Below are positions 7,744 through 13,783 of a stretch of DNA of 27,723 bases, piece after piece. Source of the stretch: an uncultured Oscillospiraceae bacterium (GTDB taxonomy: Bacteria; Bacillota; Clostridia; Oscillospirales; Oscillospiraceae). The notes under the pieces are model-generated. The model had not been told where the DNA came from. It was given only the letters and a program-made list of their open reading frames with translations, and did not search any database. The stretch's first letter is position 1; each line of letters begins with the position of its first letter. Made by a program: the position numbers and the translations under genes. The DNA is taken from positions 1-27,723 of the forward strand of contig CAAFMG010000146.1 of NCBI GenBank assembly GCA_900763965.1. Reading direction: 5' to 3'.

Positions 7744-8922
7744 ATGAAACCTGTGTTACCCATTGCGGCGCTGGCAGTGTGTCTTGCCCTGCCGGCTTCC
7801 GCTCTGGAAGTGGACTGCGACAGCGTTTATTGCTTCTCCCAGCAGGACTTTTCCCAGCAGGAGGGGCTGCGGGGGATCTGCATCACCGACGTGCCGGAGG
7901 GACGGATCGGTACGGTGATGCTGGATCAGCGGATCCTGCGGCCCGGAGATGTGCTCACCGCCGACCAGGCCGCCCGGATGACCTTCGCCCCGGTGCGGAC
8001 GGAAACCGACCGCGCCGCTCAGGTGGGGTATCTGCCCATTTATGACAAAACCCAGTCCCCCGGGGATGTCATGGCCATTTCCGTCCGGGGCAAGGAGGAC
8101 AAGCCCCCCATTGCCGAGGATCTGGCGGCGGAGACCTACAAGAACCTGCCCACCACCGGGCAGCTGAAGGTCACCGATCCGGAGGGACAGGCCATGACCT
8201 TCACCGTCACCCGGCAGCCCCGGAGGGGCAATGTGACCATCTCCCCGGAGGGCTACTTCACCTATACCCCAAAGAAAAACAAGATCGGCGTGGACTCCTT
8301 CACCTATACCGCTGCGGATCCTGCCGGGAAGGTCAGCCGGGAGGCCACCGTCACCGTCACCATCCGCAAGCCCATGGATGCCGCCCAGTACACTGACACC
8401 CTGGGCAGACCCTGCCGCTTTGCCGCAGAGTGGATGAAGAACACCGGGATCTTTACCGGGGAACGGCTGGCGGGCAGCCCCTGCTTCTGCCCGGATAAGG
8501 CCCTGACCCGGGGAGAGTTCACCGCCATGCTGGTAAAGGCATTGGAGCTTCCCACCGGGGAACCGCTGGCTGTAGCCGGGTATGAAGATCCTATCCCCGC
8601 CTGGCTCCAGCCCCATCTGGCCGCCGCTGTCCGGGCAGGACTCACCGCCGGTCTTCCGGAACAGACCGTGTTCGGCGCAGACACGCCCATCACCCAGGCC
8701 GAGGCGGGTGTGATGCTGCAAAACGCCCTGGATCTGGCAGTCCCCCGTCCGGCAGATGCCCCTCAGGCAGAGGATACCCCCGTCTGGGCCCTCTCTGCCC
8801 TGTCCGCCCTGGCCCAAAAGGGAATGTCCCTGGATGCCGAAGCCATCCTCACCCGGGAAACCGCTGCCCAGCTGCTCTATCAGGCCGTGCAGATGCACAC
8901 AGCCTCAGAATTCACCCAATAA
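7744..8922 (+). CDS. Secreted cadherin-like / S-layer-homology (SLH) surface protein
   Basis: 392-aa exported protein. A signal peptide (MKPVLPIAALAVCLALPASA) is followed by a unique region to about residue 115, then a cadherin/Ig-like domain that contains TDPEGQAMTFTV, GNVTISPEGYFTYTP and GVDSFTYTAAD, the pattern of cadherin-like repeats in bacterial surface proteins. The C-terminal 170 residues hold two clear SLH-type repeats (FAAEWMKNTGIFTG...RGEFTAMLVKAL and LQPHLAAAVRAGLTAG...AEAGVMLQNAL) and a third weaker one. SLH repeats usually bind secondary cell-wall polymer, so the protein is probably wall attached. The first ATG (7738) touches the GGAGG; the second (7744) is 7 nt away and gives the cleaner signal peptide. 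Its target or ligand is not evident. Confidence 0.85.
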   Translation: MKPVLPIAALAVCLALPASALEVDCDSVYCFSQQDFSQQEGLRGICITDVPEGRIGTVMLDQRILRPGDVLTADQAARMTFAPVRTETDRAAQVGYLPIYDKTQSPGDVMAISVRGKEDKPPIAEDLAAETYKNLPTTGQLKVTDPEGQAMTFTVTRQPRRGNVTISPEGYFTYTPKKNKIGVDSFTYTAADPAGKVSREATVTVTIRKPMDAAQYTDTLGRPCRFAAEWMKNTGIFTGERLAGSPCFCPDKALTRGEFTAMLVKALELPTGEPLAVAGYEDPIPAWLQPHLAAAVRAGLTAGLPEQTVFGADTPITQAEAGVMLQNALDLAVPRPADAPQAEDTPVWALSALSALAQKGMSLDAEAILTRETAAQLLYQAVQMHTASEFTQ

Positions 8923-8933
8923 CCCCAAACAGC

Positions 8934-8967
8934 AAAAAGGCAGGCACTTTTTCGTGTCTGCCTTTTT
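8934..8967. terminator. Bidirectional intrinsic terminator
   Basis: Arms AAAAAGGCAGGCAC (8934-8947) and GTGTCTGCCTTTTT (8954-8967) pair with one G-T pair. T-tracts follow on both strands. It ends the SLH gene on the plus strand and the thiT remnant on the minus strand. Confidence 0.85.
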
Positions 8968-8981
8968 ATGGGAATTTTTAC

Positions 8982-9156
8982 TTACTTCAGATCTTCTCCT
9001 GCGAAGTAGCGCTTCATGGGCTTGTACAGCAGGGCTGCCGCCGTTGGGCAGCTCGTAGAGCTTGACAAAGCTCAGCACAAAGGCCAGACCCACCAGCACG
9101 GCACCCTCGGTCAGGGCACGGACATTCTGATGGGATTTGGTTATATGGTTTTCCAT
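8982..9156 (-). pseudogene. thiT remnant with large internal deletion
   Basis: The first ~40 codons (MENHITKSHQNVRALTEG..., then LSFVKLYELP) are clearly paralogous to the intact ThiT gene 240 bp upstream (MENHVTKTHQQIRALTEG..., LSFLPLYKMP). After ELPNGGS the reading frame shifts. In another frame the DNA encodes LYKPMKRYFAGEDLK plus stop, which resembles the ThiT C-terminus (KKYLLGEDLV). So about 120 internal codons are gone and the ends are out of frame. An open frame continues through the junction to about 8905, but its C-terminal part is unrelated to ThiT. The GGAG ribosome binding site survives. The C-terminal piece differs more from the neighbour than a recent duplicate would. Confidence 0.85.
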
Positions 9157-9181
9157 AGAGATATCTCCGTATAATAAAATA

Positions 9182-9283
9182 ACCACACTGCAAACCGTCC
9201 AGGTGCAATGTGACACCAGGTATCCCGTATCTGCATCTTTCCCTCCGACGGTATTGGCCGTACCAGGTTCACGAGCCTGGGCT
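9182..9283 (-). pseudogene. Decayed TPP riboswitch and its terminator, upstream of the thiT remnant
   Basis: The 3' half of a THI-box aptamer (9233-9283) is nearly identical to that at 10034-10086. It keeps the GTGAACCTG segment, the P4/P5 part and GGAGGGAAAGATGC. The 5' half is lost: no CTGAGA element and no P1 or P3 partners; sequence diverges right after TAGCCC. The platform hairpin is still complete (9182-9192 with 9204-9214) and is followed by TTATTTTATTAT. It should no longer sense thiamine pyrophosphate and may act as a constant terminator. Confidence 0.8.
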
Positions 9284-9339
9284 ATTGATGGTAGTATAAA
9301 TTCCGGAGAATCCGGGCAAAACTACAAATAGCATAGTGA

Positions 9340-9378
9340 AAAACTCCCCACCAGCTTTCGGGGCTGGTGGGGAGTTTT
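9340..9378 (-). terminator. Intrinsic terminator of thiT
   Basis: Perfect 16-bp stem, AAAACTCCCCACCAGC (9340-9355) with its complement (9363-9378), followed on the minus strand by TTCAC. It begins 16 bp after the thiT stop codon. Confidence 0.85.
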
Positions 9379-9394
9379 GGATATTCAGCGTTTC

Positions 9395-9958
9395 TTATAC
9401 CAGGTCCTCACCCAGCAGATACTTTTTGGCAGAAGTCTTGGTCAGCAGGAAGCCCACCAGCAGAATCAGCACCATATCCACCAGCATATAGGCAGCGTTA
9501 TACAGAGCGGAGTAAATCCAAGGGGTGGTCATGGTCATGTTGAAGAAGGTTTCGGGCATGTACTCGGCCCAGATGGTGGCACCAACCACATAGTGTACCA
9601 GGAATCGAGCCACGCAGGCAACCACGGTAGCCAGGTAGAACTTACCCTTGAACAAACCGGCCAGGCCCAGTACGGCATAGGCGATGATGAAGTCACCCAG
9701 GATGCTCTGCCAGCCGATGGCGATACCACCCTCAAAAAAGGTCTGCAAAAGAGCATGGGCAAAGGCCACAATCATGCCCGGGCCAAAGCCCCAACGGACA
9801 CAGAAGACAATGATGGGAAGCATGGCCAGATCCACGGAGCCGCCCCAGGGCATTTTGTACAGGGGCAGGAAACTGAGGATTTCTGCCAGGGCAATAAAGA
9901 TTGCACCCTCGGTCAGGGCACGGATCTGCTGATGGGTTTTTGTTACATGGTTTTCCAT
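9395..9958 (-). CDS. thiT: Thiamine transporter, ECF S component ThiT
   Basis: 187-aa integral membrane substrate-binding subunit that captures thiamine and works with an EcfA/EcfA'/EcfT energizing module encoded elsewhere. About six hydrophobic helices are visible. Conserved ThiT-like segments include RALTEGAIFIALAEILSF, WGFGPGMIVAFAHALLQTF and YSALYNAAYMLVDMVLILL. The start at 9958 has GGAGG 7 nt upstream; about 75 upstream in-frame codons are leader RNA (riboswitch), not protein. The gene is preceded by a full TPP riboswitch and its terminator, which confirms thiamine as the likely substrate. A deleted paralog with the same leader lies directly downstream. Confidence 0.93.
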   Translation of the reverse strand: MENHVTKTHQQIRALTEGAIFIALAEILSFLPLYKMPWGGSVDLAMLPIIVFCVRWGFGPGMIVAFAHALLQTFFEGGIAIGWQSILGDFIIAYAVLGLAGLFKGKFYLATVVACVARFLVHYVVGATIWAEYMPETFFNMTMTTPWIYSALYNAAYMLVDMVLILLVGFLLTKTSAKKYLLGEDLV

Positions 9959-9970
9959 AGAGATACCTCC

Positions 9971-10016
9971 ATAAAATAAAATAATCACGCTGCAAACCGT
10001 CCAGGTGCAACGTGAT
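9971..10016 (-). terminator. Riboswitch expression platform (attenuator) of thiT
   Basis: Stem of 11 pairs with one G-U: 10006-10016 and 9984-9994, followed on the minus strand by TATTTTATTTTAT. Just upstream GATACC and GGTATC (10014-10026) can pair instead and share bases with the terminator's 5' arm, a possible antiterminator. The ribosome binding site follows the T-tract. Confidence 0.82.
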
Positions 10017-10032
10017 ACCAGGTATCCCATAT

Positions 10033-10131
10033 CTGCATCTTTCCCTCCGACGGTATTGGCCGTATCAGGTTCACGGGTCTGGGCTACCGATCCCACTCTC
10101 AGCCGGATGCATCCGGCTCCCCGAAGACTTA
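10033..10131 (-). promoter_or_regulatory. TPP riboswitch (THI box)
   Basis: The minus strand shows the conserved THI-box parts in order: GGGGAGCC, a GCCGGATGC hairpin, GGCTGAGAGTGGG, GACCCGTGAACCTGAT, GGCCAATACCGTCGG, and GGGAAAGATGC. P1 can form between GTCTT and AAGAT. Thiamine pyrophosphate binding should favour the terminator at 9971-10016 and shut off thiT. The aptamer is full length, unlike the copy at 9233-9283. Confidence 0.95.
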
Positions 10132-10187
10132 TCTGCAAGTGATCCAGCCCTATTATAGCAAAGTCGGCGGATTTGTCAACCAAGAAA

Positions 10188-10222
10188 GCACGGCGGAGGG
10201 CTCCGGGAGCCTTCCGCCGTGC
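10188..10222 (-). terminator. Intrinsic terminator after hinT
   Basis: Long GC-rich hairpin, arms GCACGGCGGAGGGCTCC and GGAGCCTTCCGCCGTGC, with a G-T pair, followed on the minus strand by only a short TTTC. It starts 13 bp past the hinT stop. Confidence 0.7.
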
Positions 10223-10234
10223 GAATACGAAATA

Positions 10235-10576
10235 CTATGCCATTTCCAGGTTCAGCTTTTTGCCCCCCAGAATGTGGAAATGCAGGTGATGCACGGTCTG
10301 ACCGGCATCATCGCCGCAGTTGGATACCACCCGGTAGCCGCCCTCCAGACCTTCCGCTTTGGCGATCTGGGCAATGACCTCAAAAATGTGGGCAATCACG
10401 GCGCTGTTTTCCCCAGTGACGGCATTGCAGCCGCTGATGTGGGTCTTGGGGATCACCAGGATGTGGGTAGGTGCCTGGGGGGCAATGTCCCGGAAGGCGA
10501 ACACGGTGTCATCCTCATAGACCTTGGTGGAGGGGATGTCACCGGCAATGATTTTACAGAACAGACAATCAGACAT
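10235..10576 (-). CDS. hinT: HIT family protein (HinT-like purine nucleoside phosphoramidase)
   Basis: 113-aa histidine-triad protein. It has the N-terminal CLFCKIIAGDIPS segment with a CxxC that may bind zinc, the PQAPTHILVIPKTHI strand, and the histidine triad in QTVHHLHFHILGG (catalytic His is the middle of HLHFH). The length equals the bacterial HinT norm. Known members hydrolyse nucleoside 5'-phosphoramidates and acyl-AMP adducts in the cytoplasm. GAGGAGG precedes the ATG. It is the second gene of an operon with the COG2426-type membrane protein (18 bp gap). The physiological role here cannot be inferred from context. Confidence 0.95.
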   Translation of the reverse strand: MSDCLFCKIIAGDIPSTKVYEDDTVFAFRDIAPQAPTHILVIPKTHISGCNAVTGENSAVIAHIFEVIAQIAKAEGLEGGYRVVSNCGDDAGQTVHHLHFHILGGKKLNLEMA

Positions 10577-10594
10577 AGGAATTTCCTCCTCTTT

Positions 10595-11071
10595 TTATAA
10601 TCCGAAAACGTGTACGCCGGTCAGGCTGATGATGCCCATAATGGCACCGGCCAGAATCACGCCCAGAGACACTGCCAGACTGGTGGACTTGATGCCCATA
10701 TTCAGGAAGGATGCCGCCAGGGTTCCGGTCCAGGCTCCGGTACCGGGGATGGGGATGCCCACGAAGATCATCAGGGCAATGAACAGACCGCCTCTGCCTG
10801 CCTTGCTGCGGAGCTTCTTGCCGCCGTGCATTCCTTTTTCAATGCAGTAAGTGCAGAACTTGCCGATATACTTTTTATCCCGCCCCCAGATCAGCACCTT
10901 GTGGGCAAAGAAGTAAATGACGGGTACCGGGAGCATATTGCCCAGGACGCACACCGCCAGAGATTTCCAGTAATCCAGGCCGTACACCACCGTGGCAATG
11001 GGGATGGCTCCCCGCAGCTCTATCATGGGCACCATGGAAATCAAAAAGACGTACAGATATTTTTCAAACAT
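10595..11071 (-). CDS. COG2426 / 'small multidrug export' family membrane protein
   Basis: 158-aa integral membrane protein with about four hydrophobic segments. The N-terminal MVPMIELRGAIPIATVVYGL, the GNMLPVPVIYFF helix and the later GIPIPGTGAWTGTLAASFLNM re-entrant-like segment are typical of Pfam Sm_multidrug_ex (PF06695). Despite the family name, transport of drugs is not established for most members. The start is placed at 11071, with GGGAG ahead and the family N-terminus; the 19 upstream in-frame codons overlap the promoter and are rejected. First gene of an operon with hinT. Confidence 0.85.
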   Translation of the reverse strand: MFEKYLYVFLISMVPMIELRGAIPIATVVYGLDYWKSLAVCVLGNMLPVPVIYFFAHKVLIWGRDKKYIGKFCTYCIEKGMHGGKKLRSKAGRGGLFIALMIFVGIPIPGTGAWTGTLAASFLNMGIKSTSLAVSLGVILAGAIMGIISLTGVHVFGL

Positions 11072-11099
11072 TTCTTTCTCCCGAAATGGATTTTTGATT

Positions 11100-11128
11100 A
11101 TTATAGCACAGGAAAATACCCATTGCAA
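11100..11128 (-). promoter_or_regulatory. Promoter of the COG2426-hinT operon
   Basis: Minus strand TTGCAA (11123-11128), 17-bp spacer, TATAAT (11100-11105): a strong sigma-A match 28 bp before the start codon. A partial MITE begins about 20 bp upstream of the -35. Confidence 0.75.
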
Positions 11129-11149
11129 CGGAAATTTTCCTTAAGTTTT

Positions 11150-11236
11150 TAAGGCAACACCGCATAATTGCGTCTGTGGACGGCAACGGATCTTTTGCCC
11201 CAATCTTGCAGTTTGAAAAATCGGAAATACATACAG
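11150..11236 (-). mobile_element. Truncated foldback MITE, subfamily 2, copy D
   Basis: One terminus (TAAGGCAACACCGCATAATT) and about 85 bp of adjoining sequence match the reverse complement of the right half of copy C, including GCGTCTG, GGATCTTTTGCCCCAATC and TTGCAGTTTGAA. The other half is missing. It lies opposite in orientation to copy C. Confidence 0.65.
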
Positions 11237-11350
11237 GGCGGGTTGGCCGAAGGAAAAGGGTTGGATCCTTTGATAGCATTCCCAAAACGCCATGGGATTT
11301 TTCCTGAAAAATCCATTGTCCGGGGGCGGAACAGTGCCTTATGTTCCAAT
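11237..11350. other. Gene-free spacer with a short palindrome
   Basis: Between the truncated MITE and the terminator no gene is supported. One perfect inverted repeat stands out: GGATTTTTC (11295-11303) and GAAAAATCC (11306-11314) separated by CT. Its role is unknown. Confidence 0.4.
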
Positions 11351-11388
11351 AAAGAAACTGCGCCGGACAGCTTTTGACTGTCCGGCGC
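11351..11388 (-). terminator. Probable terminator of the ROK gene, displaced by a MITE
   Basis: Perfect 11-bp GC-rich stem, GCGCCGGACAG (11360-11370) and its complement (11378-11388), loop of seven bases, followed on the minus strand by AGTTTCTTTATT. It lies about 205 bp beyond the ROK stop codon; MITE copy C fills most of the gap. Confidence 0.6.
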
Positions 11389-11420
11389 TATCCTAAGTTA
11401 TGTAAAATGCAAATAAGGGT

Positions 11421-11587
11421 TCAGGCCACACCGTACAATTCGGCAAGAGGCATCAGCGAGAGATTTTGCCCCAAGATAAAGTTTGGAGAACGCAGGAATA
11501 CTTTGTGTATTTCAAGTTCTTCAAACTGCAAGATTGGGGCAAAAGATCCGCTGAGGCCCGCAGACGCAATTGTACGGTGTGGTCTTA
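11421..11587 (+). mobile_element. Foldback MITE, subfamily 2, copy C
   Basis: About 167 bp with terminal inverted repeats: CCACACCGTACAATT is perfect in both ends. Internal arms ATTTTGCCCCAA and TTGGGGCAAAAGAT also pair, so the element folds into one long hairpin. Its core (GGCAAGAG, AGCGAGAGATTTTG, GGGGCAAAAGATCCGCT, CGCAGACG) matches subfamily 1 copies A and B, but its extreme ends differ. It ends 6 bp past the ROK stop codon. No transposase is encoded. Confidence 0.7.
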
Positions 11588-11593
11588 CTTAAA

Positions 11594-12976
11594 TTACTGA
11601 ATCTTGGGCAGAGAGGCGGCAGCCACGGACTGACCGACACGGCGCATCTTCTCGTCGGGCAGGGTGACGGTGCACTTCTTGGCAAGCTCGGGATACTCGT
11701 CGGCCAGGATCTCGTTGCACACCCGCAGGATGGTGTCGCCGCCCTTACCGGACATGACACGGCCCAGGAGCATCATGTAGTCGATGTTGTAGAACTGGGA
11801 GTACAGCACGGTGGTGTAGGCCAGGTAAGCACCGATGGTCTCAAAAACGGCAACGGCACGGGGATCGTCCTGCTCCATCAGCTTCTGGACGAACTTCAGC
11901 TTTTCTGCCAGGGTCAGATCCTCAGGGATCTCGATGCCTGCCCAGGGAGCCAGCTTGATAACGGCATCCTGAGAGAAGTACTTGCAGCCCACGCCGAAGT
12001 CGGTGGACCATTCATCCTGCATTGCACCGGCCTGGAGGTCAACAGGGGCAAAGGCCAGCTCATTGATCCAGCCCAGCACGTTCTGGTCGGCATCCACATA
12101 GCCAACGGCCTCGGAGGTGCCCATGGCCATGCCCATCAGATTGCCCTTGCCCAGGCCCATGGCACCGGCCAGAGCGGAAACGTCGCCGTCGTTGGCAACC
12201 AGGATGGGGGCATTGGGGTTAATCTCGGCAGCAGCCCGGTCATAGATGGTCTTGACCTTGTCCCAGTTGGAACGGGGAACCTTGATGAACAGGGAGGCCA
12301 CCATGGGGGCGTTGCCAATGAAGGTACCGGCGGAGGACACGCCGATGGCATCCACCCGGGGCATCTTCTCGGCAGCCAGCTTCATGGCACCGACGATGTG
12401 CTCAAAGTGATATTCGGGATCGCTGTTCAGCTTGGGCAGCCAGACAACTTCCTGAGAGAACACGGTCTGACCGTCCACCACAGCGGAAACCTTCATGTCG
12501 GATCCGCCTGCATCAAAGCCGATGCGGCAGCCGTCCATGTAGCCGCCGATGGACTCAGCGACTTCGTTGGCCTGGGGGCACTCCTCCAGGGGCAGATCCA
12601 CGATCTCCAGCTCCCGCTCGTAGAGCTGATAGAAGAAGGTGTGGTCAAAGTGACGTTCGCCGTCGGGGCGGTAGGCCTTCTGCAGCCGCTGAGCCAGCTC
12701 GGAGCAGCCGCAAATGCTGACCCGGAAGCCGCCGGTGGACCACAGCAGGAACTTGACATAGCGCTCTACATAGCGGTAGTCGGCCTCCGCCATTTCGGGG
12801 GTGCCGTGAATAAAGGTCTTATGGACAGAGATGCGGCCCTTGTCCCGCTCCAGGGCGATGGCCAGGGGCTTCTTTGCATCCTTCAGGTAAGCGGTGCGCC
12901 ACACACCAAAGGGGATAAAGTTGGGATCCAGCTTGGGGGCGTGCTTCATCTGATATTCGATACCAAGGTACTGCAT
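11594..12976 (-). CDS. ROK-family sugar kinase-like protein with long N-terminal extension (candidate ManNAc kinase)
   Basis: 460-aa protein, longer than usual ROK kinases (about 300 aa). The ROK-type actin-fold begins late: phosphate-1 motif RIGFDAGGSDMKVSAV (151-166), the IGVSSAGTF strand (211-219), the catalytic-aspartate region LVANDGDVSALAGA (259-272) and the second phosphate loop MGMAMGTSEAVGYV (281-294). The zinc-binding GHxxxx...CxCGxxGCxE motif of canonical ROK proteins is not visible. Residues 1-150 have strands (PLAIALERDKGRISVHKTF, GGFRVSICG) that could be a degenerate extra actin-like lobe (inference). Its place next to nanA and the transporter makes N-acetylmannosamine the likely substrate, but another acyl-hexosamine is possible. 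It has its own promoter at 13011-13038 and AGGAGG 8 nt before the ATG. Confidence 0.75.
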   Translation of the reverse strand: MQYLGIEYQMKHAPKLDPNFIPFGVWRTAYLKDAKKPLAIALERDKGRISVHKTFIHGTPEMAEADYRYVERYVKFLLWSTGGFRVSICGCSELAQRLQKAYRPDGERHFDHTFFYQLYERELEIVDLPLEECPQANEVAESIGGYMDGCRIGFDAGGSDMKVSAVVDGQTVFSQEVVWLPKLNSDPEYHFEHIVGAMKLAAEKMPRVDAIGVSSAGTFIGNAPMVASLFIKVPRSNWDKVKTIYDRAAAEINPNAPILVANDGDVSALAGAMGLGKGNLMGMAMGTSEAVGYVDADQNVLGWINELAFAPVDLQAGAMQDEWSTDFGVGCKYFSQDAVIKLAPWAGIEIPEDLTLAEKLKFVQKLMEQDDPRAVAVFETIGAYLAYTTVLYSQFYNIDYMMLLGRVMSGKGGDTILRVCNEILADEYPELAKKCTVTLPDEKMRRVGQSVAAASLPKIQ

Positions 12977-13010
12977 GGGATGTTCCTCCTAATTATTTTT
13001 TGATACTGTG

Positions 13011-13038
13011 ATTATACCACATAATCCACAATCCGCAA
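13011..13038 (-). promoter_or_regulatory. Promoter of the ROK gene
   Basis: Minus strand TTGCGG (13033-13038), 16-bp spacer, TATAAT (13011-13016), 34 bp before the start codon. A second TATAAT (13043-13048) lacks a good -35. The ROK gene can thus be expressed apart from the upstream nan genes. Confidence 0.65.
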
Positions 13039-13078
13039 TAGCATTATAGACTGTCAGGGTACACTTTTCCACAAAAAG

Positions 13079-13729
13079 TCAGGTTGCCAGCTGCTTGTCA
13101 AAGCCCATTTCCACCAGGGTGCGGTAGGCCCGCCAGGCTTCCTCCGGGATCTGCTGGGGCACCTGATAGCCCAGCCTGGCGTACAGATCCATCCGCTGAA
13201 AATCTCCCACGATGACGGATACGGCGGCGTTTTCCGTCATGCCCTGCCTCTTTGCCGATGCCAGGTATTGGGGGATGGTCACCTGGGGGCTTGTCACGGT
13301 AAAGTCAAGCTCCGGCCAGTAGACCCCCAGGGCTGCGCAGATCCGCCGCTCCATAAAGGGCTGATGGACTCCCAGCACCCGGTGGTGGGGGATGTTCCGG
13401 GATTCCAGAAGGGCACGGGTGAATTCGATGTTTTCCCGGGTGTTCCGGGACTTGTCCTCCAGGAGGATTGCCTCCTCCGGCACGCCGCATTCCATCGCCG
13501 CCTGGGCAAAGCGGAGGGCCTCCGGCTGGGTGAACAGCTTGGTGGTGTTCCGCCCCAGACCGCCGGTAAAGAGGATCCGGGGGGCATAGCCCTGGTGGTA
13601 CAGCTCTGCCGCCCGCCGGGCAATGTCGCAATTAAAATTGCCAAAGCCAACGATGCAGTCTGCCTTCCGGGGCTGCTGGTGCATCCCCAGATAGTTCCAC
13701 AGCACCTGCAGGGGTTCTAAATACTCCAT
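13079..13729 (-). CDS. YdcF/ElyC/SanA-type DUF218 protein
   Basis: 216-aa protein of the DUF218 family. Landmarks are ADCIVGFGNFN near the N-terminus, YAPRILFTGGLGRNTTK, the LEDKSRNTRENIEFTRALL helix with the acidic-arginine-asparagine pattern of the family, and VLGVHQPFMERRICAAL. No signal peptide or membrane helix is seen, so it is cytoplasmic, as in E. coli YdcF. The biochemical function of the family is not settled. Two ATGs lie behind AGGAG (13735 and 13729); the second has normal spacing. It follows nanA after an intrinsic terminator whose T-tract touches its ribosome binding site, so its expression probably depends on readthrough. A role in amino-sugar metabolism is suggested only by position. 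Confidence 0.8.
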   Translation of the reverse strand: MEYLEPLQVLWNYLGMHQQPRKADCIVGFGNFNCDIARRAAELYHQGYAPRILFTGGLGRNTTKLFTQPEALRFAQAAMECGVPEEAILLEDKSRNTRENIEFTRALLESRNIPHHRVLGVHQPFMERRICAALGVYWPELDFTVTSPQVTIPQYLASAKRQGMTENAAVSVIVGDFQRMDLYARLGYQVPQQIPEEAWRAYRTLVEMGFDKQLAT

Positions 13730-13742
13730 GGTCATCTCCTGT

Positions 13743-13774
13743 AAAAATGCCGCCGGAGGAGCACTCCGGCGGCA
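13743..13774 (-). terminator. Intrinsic terminator between nanA and the ydcF-like gene
   Basis: Perfect 11-bp stem TGCCGCCGGAG (13748-13758) with its complement (13764-13774), five-base loop, followed on the minus strand by TTTTTA. It begins 10 bp after the nanA stop and ends at the next gene's ribosome binding site. Confidence 0.85.
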
Positions 13775-13783
13775 CAAAATGGG

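Noticed and set aside
8905..9216. A 103-codon frame taken as an intact small protein
   Set aside because: Its first half is ThiT-like and its second half is an out-of-frame reading of the ThiT C-terminus and terminator, so it is a deletion remnant.
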